Numbered from the stretch's first letter, positions 1 through 9,485 are shown. The stretch: DNA of 30,985 nucleotides from DRQF01 sp964559135 (GCA_964559135.1 CAZLGG010000043.1:1-30985); one strand, 5' to 3'. Numbers and translations: made by a program. The notes: a model not told the origin generated them from the letters alone.

Positions 1-1490
1 CGCCCCGGCACGGCTTCCCGGACGCGATTCCCGAACATGTTCTGCTCCATCTGGCCCGTGCAGATGAATGTCGCCCAACGAAGCCGTCCGGTGCGGCGAT
101 CGAAACAGCACAGATAATGCTGGTAGCTCGTGAGGAAGCGAGTGGCCGCGACGTAGAGATTGTCTCCGATGATGAGGGGGGCCCCGGCCATGTCGAGGCT
201 GCGGATGAATTCCTGGTCGCCGGCATCATTGACGGTGCGGCCGCGGAAATGATTCCAGAGGGTGCGTCCGGTGGTCGCGTCGAGAGCCGCCAACATTCGA
301 TGTGGAACGCTCGGTTGCGGGACGAACGTCCAAATCGTCTTGGGTGGAGCCACGGGCGTTTCCAAAGAGACGTAGAGAACGTTCCGATCGAGGACCGCCG
401 GAAAATTGAGTTCCAGGTTGGGCCGCGCCTGCGAGCGTGAGGGACGGAGGTTTCCCGGATTCGTCCACTTCAATTCGCCGGAGAAAATCCCCAAGGCTTC
501 CACCGTGACGCCGTTCGACAGATAAACCGTTCCAGCATCCAGAACGGGCCGCACGGGATTCCAAAGATAGTTGCGAGGCGTTCCCGCGCGACGTCCGAAG
601 TCGTGAAGAATGACCTGCGCGCTGGGGCCCGTTCGCAACTGAAACGATCTCTTCCAGCGAGGGCGTCGAAAGGACTCGGTGGGAGCGGCCCGAGGTCTCG
701 GAATGGCCGCGCTCGCGGCCCCCGCGATGCTTCGGCACTCCTCGAGGAATTCGCCGAGTCTGCGGGGCTCGCCCCGGAGTCGGATGGGTTTTGCTTCCCA
801 GTCGGATCCGAAGCGCCGAAGGCTCTCGGCGATGACGTCCGCGTCGTGTGTCATCCTGGCGCCGAGTCCGAGAGCTGCCAGAACCTCGGGGCCCTCTTCG
901 GCATCGGGCCAGGTTTCCAGAAAGAGAAGAGCTGCCCCGATCAACTCGTGGAAACTCCCCCGCTCGAGCAGCAGAGAAACGGATGTGCGGAGAGCGGCGG
1001 GTCCGAACGTTGTCTCCTGGTAGCGAAGGAAGACGTCATTCAGGATGTCGAGATCCTGGTCCTTCACTCCCCTGCGGAAGAGATCCTCGGCGTAGGGGTC
1101 GAAGATTTTCCTGTAGACCGAGATCCCCTCTTCGGGAAGTGCTCGGAGAAAATCGTTGCACCACCGTCTCATGCTCACGAACCGCCCGTCATCGCGACGG
1201 ATTGCCCTGTCGGAGTGGTTGTCCAGGACATCCTGGATGAGTCGGACCGCGTGGGCGAATTCCCCTGTTTCGATATCGGCTTCCGCACGCTGAAGTTTCT
1301 GTTCCGCCGAACGGCTTGCCGCCACCTGAACTTCGCTGCGGAAATACTGGTCCGGCCCTTGGCGACCGAAGAACTGTGCGGCCGCCGTCGGTCCGAGGAG
1401 AGCGGTCATGAGCACGAGTGTCGGGAAGACGGATGCGAGCTTCCAAGATCGTGAAACCTTGCGGCGTTCAACGGGGCGGCATGGGGTCAT
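1..1490 (-). CDS. Secreted TPR-like plus PQQ beta-propeller protein (BamB-like), 3' end beyond window
   Basis: Translating the minus strand from the ATG at 1490 gives about 496 uninterrupted codons to the window edge, so the C-terminus is missing. A basic N-terminus and hydrophobic stretch (about residues 16-37, ending PTAAAQ) form a signal peptide. Residues of roughly 55-190 are helical and TPR-like. The rest resembles PQQ-type propeller blades, with the typical strand ends LAALDATTGRTLWNH and CCFDRRTGRLRWA. The ATG overlaps the TGA of the upstream VWA gene as ATGA, so it is translationally coupled and is the last visible gene of the MoxR operon. Family knowledge: such proteins are periplasmic or membrane-associated, and many do not bind PQQ. 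Whether this one is an enzyme or a scaffold cannot be told. A BamB role is possible but unproven. Confidence 0.85.
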   Translation of the reverse strand, partial: MTPCRPVERRKVSRSWKLASVFPTLVLMTALLGPTAAAQFFGRQGPDQYFRSEVQVAASRSAEQKLQRAEADIETGEFAHAVRLIQDVLDNHSDRAIRRDDGRFVSMRRWCNDFLRALPEEGISVYRKIFDPYAEDLFRRGVKDQDLDILNDVFLRYQETTFGPAALRTSVSLLLERGSFHELIGAALLFLETWPDAEEGPEVLAALGLGARMTHDADVIAESLRRFGSDWEAKPIRLRGEPRRLGEFLEECRSIAGAASAAIPRPRAAPTESFRRPRWKRSFQLRTGPSAQVILHDFGRRAGTPRNYLWNPVRPVLDAGTVYLSNGVTVEALGIFSGELKWTNPGNLRPSRSQARPNLELNFPAVLDRNVLYVSLETPVAPPKTIWTFVPQPSVPHRMLAALDATTGRTLWNHFRGRTVNDAGDQEFIRSLDMAGAPLIIGDNLYVAATRFLTSYQHYLCCFDRRTGRLRWATFICTGQMEQNMFGNRVREAVPG

Positions 1491-3907
1491 GTCAAATTCC
1501 ACCGTTTTCTGAGAATCCACTCCAAGGTGAGAAGAACGAGGAAAACCAGGGGTAACCATCCCCGGCTCTTCAGTGGCCGCGTCACGACGGAACTCCGTCG
1601 GGTTGTGTCGGCCCGCAAGCGCTCCAGAATGTCACTGCCGTTCCACAGAGGAACGTAGGTGCCGCCGCTGGCATCGGCGATTCGCATGAGCGCGGCCTCG
1701 TCCATCGCCGTGGCCTCCGTCTCGGGGTCGACGATGCGGACTTCGAAAGTTACCGGAGCGTAGCGAGGTCCGGCGATGCCTTCCTCGCCAAGAATCCAGG
1801 CCTGGTACTGACCCTCTTCCTCGGGTTTGAAAGCGTGCGTGTATTCGCCGTCCCTGCGTCGGGCGAATTCGACGACGCGTCCTTGACCGTTGGGAGGAAC
1901 GATCATCACCTTCCATGTCGGGGCGGTTTCCGCCTCGAGAACGCGATTCTTGATCCATGCCGTGAGTTGCACGGATTCTCCCTGGTGATATTCGGAAGCG
2001 TCGGATGCGAGCTTGAAGCGTTTGCTTCCGCGATAGAGATGGGCGCGGGCGAGATAGCGGACGACGTTGCCCCAGAAACGATTGAAGTCCACTGGGCCGC
2101 GAAGATAGAACCACCGCCACGTCTCGTCGGTGGCATTGAAGAACACGGGGCCGTCGCCGTAGTTGCTGACCACGAAGATCGGATCGTATCCGAAGCGGCT
2201 GCGATGTTCGGGGTGATAGGCGAGGACTTGTGCTCCAGGTTTGGCCCGCGCGACCGGATACCACCAGCGGAGGGCCTTGAGGCCGTAATCCGGTTTCTCC
2301 CAGACGCGACGGTTTTCCTCCGGGTCCTTTCGGATCTGGAGGATCGGATGGGCACGGCCGACAGCGGTCAAATGGGGCTTCCATTCGGCCACGTAGTTAC
2401 GCAAAGGTCCGCCTTCGGCGCCGCTCGAAATGTCGACGGGAAGGAGATCTTCCAGCGGCGTGTCGACATACGAAAGGGGAGTCCAACCGTCGCCGCAAAT
2501 GATGGCGAGGCCTCCACCCTGATCGACGAATTTGGCGATGTTTGACAGGATCTTCCGCACTCCGTCGCGCGTCGGCGCGAGCCTCGAGGGATCGACGTCT
2601 CCGAAGATGATGACGTCATAACGATCGAGGGCTTCGAAGTCGGCCGGAAAACTACGGAGCGACGGAACGCTTCCGTCAGGACGGACCGTGTGTTCCTGAA
2701 TGAAACTCTCCTCCGCGGAAAGGAGGATGCACTGCGTGTCGAAGGACTCCTCGCCGCGAACCAGGAAGTTCTTCAACCGGCGATATTCCCATCGGGGCAG
2801 GGTGTCGACGTAAAGAACCTCGAGACGGTCGTTCTTGATCGTCACGACGTGCTTGCGGGAGTTGTTGCGCTTGTTGTCCTCGGCGGCGGGACCGATCGCG
2901 GTCACTTCCAGTGTGTAGGTTCCCGGGGGCCGCATCGCCTTGGCGTCCAGGGTCACGATCTGCTCTTGACCGCTGGGCCCGAGTTTCTCGCTGTGTGCGG
3001 CGGCCCAGGGCCGCCCCTGCTGATCCTTGACCTGGATGGTGACGTATTCGCCCTCATAGCCGTCGTTGAACAGGGTCAACTCCAATTTCATGGTATTGCC
3101 CTGGAGGACCACCTCGTCGGCCTTCACGAACCGCAGGGCGATGTCCCGCATGGCCTGTGGGTCACCGACGCCGATGACGTGAATCGGGACCTCGTCGCGT
3201 TTGCCGGCGAAGCGTGCCACGTCCTCGGGGTTACCCCCGGAATTCGTGCGACCATCACTGACGAGGATGATCGAGGCATCGGGGCGCGCCTGGATGTCCG
3301 GATCTTGGAGAAGTCGGGACAGAGCGTCTCCCGTTGCCGTCCTGGGGCCGTCTGATCGCGCATCTTCCAGCTTGCTGATCGGCCGCGGTTTGCCCGCGGA
3401 GAAGCCGAAGAGCTTGACGTCGTGCTTTTCACTCAGCTTCTCGATCAGAGACGTTCCGTTGGACCCGAGGGTCTTGAGAACCAGGTCGCGGCGTGCGAAG
3501 GCGGCGAGATCCGACGAAGAGGGAAGCCCCGCCGCTTTGGCCAGCGAGTCTCCGACCTCCGAGCTTTGTCGATAGGCATCGTGGTGTGCCATGCTCGCCG
3601 ATTCATCCATGAGCACGCAGACGAGGGAGCGGATCTCCTCGACTTTTCTGAACTGTCGGTACGGGTCGTAGAGGAGGAGGATGACCATGAGAATCGCGAG
3701 TGTCTTCAATGAAATCAGGACACCGCGGGCCCAGGGCGAAGTGATTCTCTCCCGTCGGTAAATGAGCCAGACGAAAAGCAGAATGCCCATCGGGATGAGA
3801 AACCATGCCACGTAGTTGGGCGGCAGGTTGGCGAAGTGAATCCCCTCGTCGATGAGATCTTCGGCCTGGCCGAAACCGAGTTGCATGAGGGCGTCGGCCG
3901 ACATCAT
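1487..3907 (-). CDS. VWA-domain membrane protein with glutamine-amidotransferase-like region
   Basis: This is an 806-residue protein. Two N-terminal membrane segments lie near residues 33-50 and 62-80. A von Willebrand A domain follows with the MIDAS motif DESAS at 101-105. A central region contains YDVIIFGDVDPSRLAPTRDG and a GGGLAIICGDG turn, as in class I glutamine-amidotransferase-like domains of Planctomycete VWA proteins; no catalytic Cys triad is apparent. A final membrane helix is followed by the basic tail RKRWNLT. The start chosen is the ATG at 3907, because it overlaps the upstream TGA as ATGA; the longer frame upstream is only read-through of the preceding gene. Role: probably a metal-dependent ligand-binding envelope protein working with the MoxR ATPase. 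The ligand is unknown. Confidence 0.85.
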   Translation of the reverse strand: MMSADALMQLGFGQAEDLIDEGIHFANLPPNYVAWFLIPMGILLFVWLIYRRERITSPWARGVLISLKTLAILMVILLLYDPYRQFRKVEEIRSLVCVLMDESASMAHHDAYRQSSEVGDSLAKAAGLPSSSDLAAFARRDLVLKTLGSNGTSLIEKLSEKHDVKLFGFSAGKPRPISKLEDARSDGPRTATGDALSRLLQDPDIQARPDASIILVSDGRTNSGGNPEDVARFAGKRDEVPIHVIGVGDPQAMRDIALRFVKADEVVLQGNTMKLELTLFNDGYEGEYVTIQVKDQQGRPWAAAHSEKLGPSGQEQIVTLDAKAMRPPGTYTLEVTAIGPAAEDNKRNNSRKHVVTIKNDRLEVLYVDTLPRWEYRRLKNFLVRGEESFDTQCILLSAEESFIQEHTVRPDGSVPSLRSFPADFEALDRYDVIIFGDVDPSRLAPTRDGVRKILSNIAKFVDQGGGLAIICGDGWTPLSYVDTPLEDLLPVDISSGAEGGPLRNYVAEWKPHLTAVGRAHPILQIRKDPEENRRVWEKPDYGLKALRWWYPVARAKPGAQVLAYHPEHRSRFGYDPIFVVSNYGDGPVFFNATDETWRWFYLRGPVDFNRFWGNVVRYLARAHLYRGSKRFKLASDASEYHQGESVQLTAWIKNRVLEAETAPTWKVMIVPPNGQGRVVEFARRRDGEYTHAFKPEEEGQYQAWILGEEGIAGPRYAPVTFEVRIVDPETEATAMDEAALMRIADASGGTYVPLWNGSDILERLRADTTRRSSVVTRPLKSRGWLPLVFLVLLTLEWILRKRWNLT

Positions 3908-6237
3908 GACGAGGTCTCCATGACGTGTATGGAACCGAATTTCCAGGCGAGGAGTGTTTCCACCAGGAGGAAAGCAAGCGCTGCATAGAGGAAGAGGCGC
4001 CAAAGGCCGCCCTTGGCCGCCTCGTCCACGGGTTCCGAGAGGTCGGATGGGTCATCGATCACGCGGAGGAGGTCACGGCCGAATTGGTTGGCAAGCCAAT
4101 CGATGTCGGCGGGTTCCACATCCGATTCGGTGGTGTCGGGGTTGATGACGGCCACCCGGTGGCGATCGGCTTCGGCAAGCTTGTCGGCCCCTTCGAGCGC
4201 GTCGATCACGACGAGACCGCTCTTCGAGATCTGGCGAAGCGAGACTTCCGCACGGCTCTTGTCTGCACTGAGGACGGGGGCCTGTTCCTCGGCCGGCGTC
4301 TCTCCGACCGACAATCGAATCTTCGTGACCGAGGGGGGGAATTCCTCCACGAGGGTGGCGCCGACGAGAAGATTCGCGTGTTCGCGGCGTCGCGTGAGGG
4401 CGTAGGCTATCTCCCGCATGAAAGGGACGAAGGCCGGTGTGGCCCCATAGATGTTCCATGCCGTGTCCGCCGATGTTGCGAAGAACATGCACGCCCCTTC
4501 GCCCACCCGTTTCTCGACGAGGGCGGGATACTTCTTGCGGGTCTCCGCTCCCTTGCCCGTGGGGAAGAACGAGGCGATCAACCGGACCTTCACGGCGTCC
4601 CCCGCGGGCTCGGTCGCCGCGAGTTTGTAGACCGGAATACGGGTCAGCCCGGGCCGAATGCGCGGATCCTCGAAATACTTCGCCACGGGGTGGTCGAAGG
4701 ATTCGAATTGAAGGTTGAAGGGTGACTCGGTGAACTCGTCGGCTCCGACGAGGCGCGTGATGGGATAGGGGAGGAGCCCCTGACCACCCCGATAGAAGAG
4801 CTGATTCACCACGCCGCCGTCTTTCCCGATGCGGCCGGCTCCCTCGAACGAGGGGCCCGGGAAATAGAGGAGGCCGCCGCCTTTTCGCACCCATTCCTCG
4901 AGTTCCAGCGCCTTGGCCGCGGGCATTTCGCTCACGTTGGCGAGAATGACCAGATCATAGTCTTCGAGATCCTCCGACGTGTAGGCGATGCCGTTGATCT
5001 CTTTCACCTGGAAGGAACCTCCCGATCGGAGGGGATCGTCGATCAGAGGATCGAGCGCGCGCGCGGCGTAGAAAGTCGCCGGGAGGTCGTCTCGGCGGTC
5101 GCTTCCACCGCCGACAGCGAGGACCTTCAGGTGGTCGCGAACTCGAAATGCGAGGCGTCGCCGGTTGTCCACGTCCAAGGAGTCCCCCACCCACTCGGCC
5201 ATGAGGTGGTGCCATCCGATCTTCGGAACGTCGATGTTGAAGTTGACGATCCTTTCGCGTTCCGAGGAGGACCCCGTGGCGCGTCCGGGAAGGTCCACGA
5301 CGCGACGGCTTTGGATGTAACTCTCTTCGTTGTCCAGGTAGAGTCGGAGCTCGCCCGATGTCGTCCGGCTTCCGAAGTTCTCGATCCTGCATTGGATCTG
5401 TCCCGTCAGCCCCGCAATGAATGATCTGCCGTCATTCGCCAGTCCGGTCACCGCGACGTTTCCGAGCAGGGCGCCGCCGCCCACTCCGACCGCGATGACG
5501 CGGGCTTTGTGATCTCGAAGTCGTCGGAGAGTCTGGAGCAATTCGGGGTCGGCTTCTCTTCCCGGACCGCTTTCCGCGGGCGACGCATTTCGGTCCAGAA
5601 ACGCCGATTTCTGCAGATCCGTGATGAGGAGAACGGTTTTTTCTCCGGGGAAGTCTTCCTCCAGGCCCGGCTCGGCCAGGAGGCCTTCGATAGCGTGCAG
5701 TCCTCCGAGGAGATCCGTCGTCCCTTCGGCGGGGTCGAGAGCGGCCAGGCGACGCTTCACCAGGGAAAGGTCTCGCGTCAGCCGGGTCTCGAGGTGAACC
5801 GGCGAACCAAATGTCAACAGAGCGACAGCATCCTTTTGGGCGTCGAGCGTCGCCAGCACGGACCGCGCCGTCTTGGTCGCCTCGGACCAAGCGGTGCGGT
5901 CTTGGTCGTCGCGGGCCTGCATGCTGAACGACGAGTCGAGGGCGAGAATCACGGTTCGCGATCCTCCGGCGACGGCTCCGAGCAGACCGCCGCCGCCGAT
6001 CTGGGGATTGGCAAAAGCGGTAGCCAGGGCCAAGAAAATGCCCATGCGAAGCAACATGAGCAGGATGTTCTCCATGCGGAGACGTCGCCTCGTCCTCTTG
6101 AGAGCGACCAGGAGGAACTGCATCGCTCCCCAAGGGACGCGCCGGAACTTGCGTCGCGAGAGGAGGTGGATGATGAAGGGCACGGCCGCGGCGGCGGCCC
6201 ACCAGAGCATCGCGGGAGCTGCAAAAAAGCTAGACAA
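3904..6237 (-). CDS. BatA-type VWA membrane protein
   Basis: This is a 777-residue protein. The first 80 residues match the aerotolerance-regulator (BatA) N-terminal domain: a first helix, then FIIHLLSRRKFRRVPWGAMQ, then a second helix ending in FANPQ. A VWA domain follows, with MIDAS DSSFS at 101-105. The centre holds a GATase-like region (YDLVILANVSE, KGGGLLYFPGPSF), and the C-terminus has one helix near 745-768. The start is TTG at 6237: GGAGG lies 8 bases upstream, and a later start would lose the conserved BatA N-terminus. The gene follows the DUF58 gene by 21 bases and overlaps the next VWA gene by 4. Family knowledge: BatA proteins sit in the inner membrane with their VWA domain in the periplasm and occur with MoxR ATPases. 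The exact substrate is unknown. Confidence 0.88.
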   Translation of the reverse strand: MSSFFAAPAMLWWAAAAAVPFIIHLLSRRKFRRVPWGAMQFLLVALKRTRRRLRMENILLMLLRMGIFLALATAFANPQIGGGGLLGAVAGGSRTVILALDSSFSMQARDDQDRTAWSEATKTARSVLATLDAQKDAVALLTFGSPVHLETRLTRDLSLVKRRLAALDPAEGTTDLLGGLHAIEGLLAEPGLEEDFPGEKTVLLITDLQKSAFLDRNASPAESGPGREADPELLQTLRRLRDHKARVIAVGVGGGALLGNVAVTGLANDGRSFIAGLTGQIQCRIENFGSRTTSGELRLYLDNEESYIQSRRVVDLPGRATGSSSERERIVNFNIDVPKIGWHHLMAEWVGDSLDVDNRRRLAFRVRDHLKVLAVGGGSDRRDDLPATFYAARALDPLIDDPLRSGGSFQVKEINGIAYTSEDLEDYDLVILANVSEMPAAKALELEEWVRKGGGLLYFPGPSFEGAGRIGKDGGVVNQLFYRGGQGLLPYPITRLVGADEFTESPFNLQFESFDHPVAKYFEDPRIRPGLTRIPVYKLAATEPAGDAVKVRLIASFFPTGKGAETRKKYPALVEKRVGEGACMFFATSADTAWNIYGATPAFVPFMREIAYALTRRREHANLLVGATLVEEFPPSVTKIRLSVGETPAEEQAPVLSADKSRAEVSLRQISKSGLVVIDALEGADKLAEADRHRVAVINPDTTESDVEPADIDWLANQFGRDLLRVIDDPSDLSEPVDEAAKGGLWRLFLYAALAFLLVETLLAWKFGSIHVMETSS

Positions 6238-6245
6238 TCCTCGAG

Positions 6246-6250
6246 CCTCC
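6246..6250 (-). promoter_or_regulatory. Ribosome binding site supporting a TTG start
   Basis: GGAGG on the minus strand lies 8 bases before TTG at 6237. It decides the non-ATG start of the BatA-type gene, because no ATG lies upstream in this short gap and the next in-frame ATG would remove part of the first membrane segment. Confidence 0.7.
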
Positions 6251-6258
6251 GATCACGC

Positions 6259-7155
6259 TCACCGGGCGCCCGCCCGTGCGGCCAAATAGGTGGTCAGTGC
6301 AACATCCAAGGGGCGTCCGGTGTCCAAGACCTGGTAGTCCATGCCGTTTGCGACGCATCCGGTCTTCACGCTCTGCTGGAACTCTCTCAACGCATCCAGA
6401 TAGGCGGTCCGGAGCGCCTTCGGGTCGACCCTGACGTGCTGGGGGTCCTCGAGACCCTCGAAACGTGTCAGTCGATCGAAGGGGAATTCGAGCTCGTCCG
6501 GATCGAGTGTCTGGAACAGGATGAGGTCATGCCCCTTGTGACGGATTTTTCTCAAGCCGCGAGCCAGGGAAGGGCCGTCGGCGTCGAGGAGATCGGAGAT
6601 GAGAATGATCACCGATTTCCGGCGGATGCGTTCGGTCAGCGCACCTAGCAGCGTCGTTATATCCGTCGTTCCCCGCGGCTCCGCCGCCGCCAGGGTGGTG
6701 TAGATGTCCTTCAGGTGCAGCGCGTTGTTTCCGGGGGGGATGAATTTTTTCAGTTCGCTGTCCCACACGACAAGCGCCACGGCGTCCTGTTGGCGAGCGA
6801 TGAGGTGGGTCAACGAGGCCGCGACGTACTTGGCATACTCGAGTTTGGAAATCCCCTGCCCTTTGTAGCCCATCGAACCCGACGTATCGAGGACGATGTA
6901 CGCCCGGAGGTTCGTCTCCTCCTCGTACTCCTTGATGTAGAACCGATCCGACTTCCCGTAAACCTTCCAGTCGATGAATCGAACGTCGTCGCCGGGGACG
7001 TACTCCCGATGTTCACGAAATTCCACTGAGCTACCCTTGTAGGGGCTGGCATGTTGGCCGGCGAGAAAGCCCTCGACGATCAGACGGGCCTTGAGTTCGA
7101 GGCCCTTGATCTTGTCGAGGGTGCGCGGATCCAGGTATTTCGCGTAGGACGCCAT
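6259..7155 (-). CDS. DUF58 VWA-like protein
   Basis: This is a 298-residue soluble protein. The DUF58 signature EFREHREYVPGDDVRFIDWK lies at about 45-64, and a VWA-like MIDAS, LDTSGSMG, at about 89-96. No membrane segment is visible. The gene begins 4 bases after the MoxR stop, so co-translation is likely. Family knowledge: DUF58 proteins are almost always encoded beside MoxR AAA+ ATPases and are thought to be their partners or adaptors. Here it sits between the ATPase and the membrane VWA proteins, which fits a cytoplasmic bridge. The biochemical activity is unknown. Confidence 0.92.
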   Translation of the reverse strand: MASYAKYLDPRTLDKIKGLELKARLIVEGFLAGQHASPYKGSSVEFREHREYVPGDDVRFIDWKVYGKSDRFYIKEYEEETNLRAYIVLDTSGSMGYKGQGISKLEYAKYVAASLTHLIARQQDAVALVVWDSELKKFIPPGNNALHLKDIYTTLAAAEPRGTTDITTLLGALTERIRRKSVIILISDLLDADGPSLARGLRKIRHKGHDLILFQTLDPDELEFPFDRLTRFEGLEDPQHVRVDPKALRTAYLDALREFQQSVKTGCVANGMDYQVLDTGRPLDVALTTYLAARAGAR

Positions 7156-7159
7156 GAGG

Positions 7160-8164
7160 TCAGGCCTTCGCGACGAATTCGAGGAGACGTTCGATCACGG
7201 CATCCGTGTCGATCCCCTCGGCCTCGGCGCTGAAGTTCAGAATGATGCGATGTCGAAGGACCGGTTTCGCAACCTGGCGAATGTCGTCTTCGGTCACGAA
7301 GGTCCTCCCGTCGATCGCCGCTCGGGCCTTTCCTCCGAGAACCAGGTATTGGGTGGCCCGGGGCCCGGCTCCCCACGAGAGCCATTCCTTCACGAAATCA
7401 GGGGCCTCATTCGTCGTGACCCGCGTACTCCGGGCGAGTTTCATCGCGAAACGGACGACGTCATCGGCGACCGGAATCTTCCGGACGAGGTCTTGCAACG
7501 CGGTGATGCTCTCTCCGGAAAGGATGGTCTGAACATCGTCCGTGTAGTCGGAAGTGGTCTGTTGAATGATGCGCAGTTCCTCGTCGGCGTCGGGGTACTC
7601 CACGTGGACCATGAACATGAAACGATCGAGCTGGGCCTCGGGCAGGGGGTAGGTGCCCTCCTGCTCGATCGGATTCTGAGTTGCGAGGACGAAGAAGGGT
7701 TCGGGAAGGGGATGGCGCTGCCCCGCGGCCGACACCTGGTGTTCCTGCATGGCCTCCAGCAATGCCGCCTGGGTCTTCGGAGGTGTCCGGTTGATCTCGT
7801 CCGCCAGGATCACGTTGGCAAAGACGGGACCGGGGATGAACTTGAATTCCCGGGATCCTGTCGTCTTGTCCTCCTGGATGACCTCGGTTCCCGTGATGTC
7901 CGAGGGCATCAGGTCGGGGGTGAACTGAATGCGGCTGAAGGTGAGGTTCAGGGTCCGCGCCAGGGTCGAGATCATGAGGGTCTTCGCAAGACCCGGAACG
8001 CCGACCAAAAGGCAGTGTCCTCGGCCGAGAATCGAGATGAGGAGTTGATTGATCACTTCCTCCTGACCCACGATGACCTTGCCCAGCTCCCTGCGGATGT
8101 TCTCGGCCGCGGCTTGGAGGTTCTTCAGGGCCTCGGTGTCGGTCATTTCCGTCGATTCAGTCAT
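7160..8164 (-). CDS. MoxR-family AAA+ ATPase
   Basis: This is a 334-residue protein. Walker A is GVPGLAKT (55-62), Walker B is VILADEIN (118-125), and a sensor-1 type ATQNPIEQEG follows at 161-170. ADEINRTPPKTQAALLEAMQ is a MoxR hallmark. The ATG at 8164 is chosen because AAGGAG lies about 7 bases upstream; the frame is open further 5', but that part is Pro/Arg-rich and outside the conserved domain. It is the first gene of a five-gene minus-strand operon. Family knowledge: MoxR ATPases act as chaperone-like motors that insert metals or assemble complexes together with VWA proteins. With DUF58 and two membrane VWA proteins downstream, the inferred role is ATP-driven activation of an envelope complex. 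Confidence 0.95.
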   Translation of the reverse strand: MTESTEMTDTEALKNLQAAAENIRRELGKVIVGQEEVINQLLISILGRGHCLLVGVPGLAKTLMISTLARTLNLTFSRIQFTPDLMPSDITGTEVIQEDKTTGSREFKFIPGPVFANVILADEINRTPPKTQAALLEAMQEHQVSAAGQRHPLPEPFFVLATQNPIEQEGTYPLPEAQLDRFMFMVHVEYPDADEELRIIQQTTSDYTDDVQTILSGESITALQDLVRKIPVADDVVRFAMKLARSTRVTTNEAPDFVKEWLSWGAGPRATQYLVLGGKARAAIDGRTFVTEDDIRQVAKPVLRHRIILNFSAEAEGIDTDAVIERLLEFVAKA

Positions 8165-8460
8165 GGCATCTCCTTGTTGCCCACGGGGAGCCCCGCGATT
8201 CCAACGCGTTGTGTCGGGGATCGTCCCCATCCGTTCCTCTGTCCTCAGGGTGACGCCTGAGGGGGGCGATGGCAAAGCCCGGGCCACCTCCACCGGGTCG
8301 GTCCAGTGTACGTGGGAGCCACGACGGCCCCAGATTCGCCCGCTCCATGGGGTGTTTCACCCAGGAGGCCGTCGCACCCTGGACCTCGTCCCCGCCCTGG
8401 AACGATTGGGACCTAGGGATCCTACAGAATCATCCGGAAACTTTAGACGCCCGTCGGATC
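8165..8460. other. Intergenic region between moxR and lpxD
   Basis: These 296 bases lie between two minus-strand genes. No convincing coding frame is present. There is an inverted repeat with arms CCTCAGG and CCTGAGG and a short loop at about 8244-8263, which would sit in the moxR 5' leader; no T-run follows it, so it is not a clear terminator. The promoter of the MoxR operon is probably here. A weak TAGGAT box lies on the minus strand near 8420-8425, but no good -35 partner was found. Confidence 0.45.
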
Positions 8461-9477
8461 TCATTTTGGTCTTTCGGGCTTCGCCTTCCCCTTTCGGCGC
8501 AGAAGCGACGGAAGTCTGGAGAGGGCAGCCATTTCCCGCAGCCACGAGCGGTGTTCACGCGCCGGTGTGCCGGCAAAGGTCGCTCCGGCGGGTACGCGAC
8601 CGTGCACACCGCTGCCTCCGGCGATCCGTGCCCCGTCGCCGATGACGGTGTGGTCCGCCACGCCGCAACCGCCGCCCATGACGACGCCGTTCCCGAGGAC
8701 GCACGAGCCGGCGAGACCCGTGTGGGCCGCGATGCAGCAGCCCATCCCTATCCGGCAGTTGTGCCCGATCATCACCTGGTTGTCGATCTTCGTCCCGGCG
8801 CCGATGACCGTCATGCCCGTCGTGGCCCGATCCACGTGGCTCCCTGCTCCGATCTCCACGTCGTCCTCGATGAGCACGCCGCCGATGTGCCAGAGGCGGT
8901 CGGCGCGACCCTGGTGAATCTCGAATCCGAAGCCTTGGGATCCGATGACCGCGTGGGAGTAGATCCAGACCCGCTCACCGATCACGCAGTCGTCTCGAAT
9001 GACGGCATAGGCATCCAGCCTGGAGTCCTTCCCGATGCGGACCCGCCGCCCGACGAAGACGCCGGCTTCGAGGAGCACCCCCTCGTCGATGATCGCTTTC
9101 TCACCGACGACGGCGAAGGGGCCGATGGCCGCGGTGGGAGCCACGCTTGCCGTGGAATGAATTCTGGCCGAGGGGTCGACTCCGTCTGCCCGAGGGAGGG
9201 GACCGTGGAGCCGTGCGAGGGCTCGCGCGAAGACCCATCGCGGGTTCCGGTGACGCAGATGGGGCCCCTCCCAATCCGGATGATCGGGAGCCAGGATGAC
9301 GGCCGAGGCCCGACATGATGCGAGTCTCGAGAGCGGGTGGTCGGGCAGAAGGAACGTGATGTCGCCCTCTCGGGCGTCCTCGATGCCCGAGGCGCCGCGG
9401 ATGCGCCGGTCGTCTCCTTGGCGATCGGCCCCGGTTTCCCGGGCCAAGTCACTGAGCAGGAAGGGTTCGAGCTCCAT
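8461..9477 (-). CDS. lpxD: UDP-3-O-acylglucosamine N-acyltransferase
   Basis: LpxD transfers a 3-hydroxyacyl chain from ACP to UDP-3-O-acylglucosamine, the third step of lipid A synthesis, in the cytoplasm. This 338-residue protein has the usual LpxD plan. The N-terminal domain includes GDITFLL at 38-44. A left-handed beta-helix of hexapeptide repeats follows from about 100. The family motif GSQGFGFE is at 179-186 and MIGHNCRIG is at 236-244, with His239 matching the catalytic His of the family. The C-terminus ends in an Arg/Lys-rich helix. It lies 8 bases downstream of the FtsB-like gene. Its presence implies an LPS-type outer membrane. No other lpx gene is in the window. Confidence 0.95.
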   Translation of the reverse strand: MELEPFLLSDLARETGADRQGDDRRIRGASGIEDAREGDITFLLPDHPLSRLASCRASAVILAPDHPDWEGPHLRHRNPRWVFARALARLHGPLPRADGVDPSARIHSTASVAPTAAIGPFAVVGEKAIIDEGVLLEAGVFVGRRVRIGKDSRLDAYAVIRDDCVIGERVWIYSHAVIGSQGFGFEIHQGRADRLWHIGGVLIEDDVEIGAGSHVDRATTGMTVIGAGTKIDNQVMIGHNCRIGMGCCIAAHTGLAGSCVLGNGVVMGGGCGVADHTVIGDGARIAGGSGVHGRVPAGATFAGTPAREHRSWLREMAALSRLPSLLRRKGKAKPERPK

Positions 9478-9485
9478 CGATGCTG

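Noticed and set aside
603..1454. Open plus-strand frame of 283 codons
   Set aside because: It lies antisense to the PQQ-propeller gene, which has a signal peptide, propeller motifs and an operon-type overlap. The plus-strand product has shadow-like composition and no motif.
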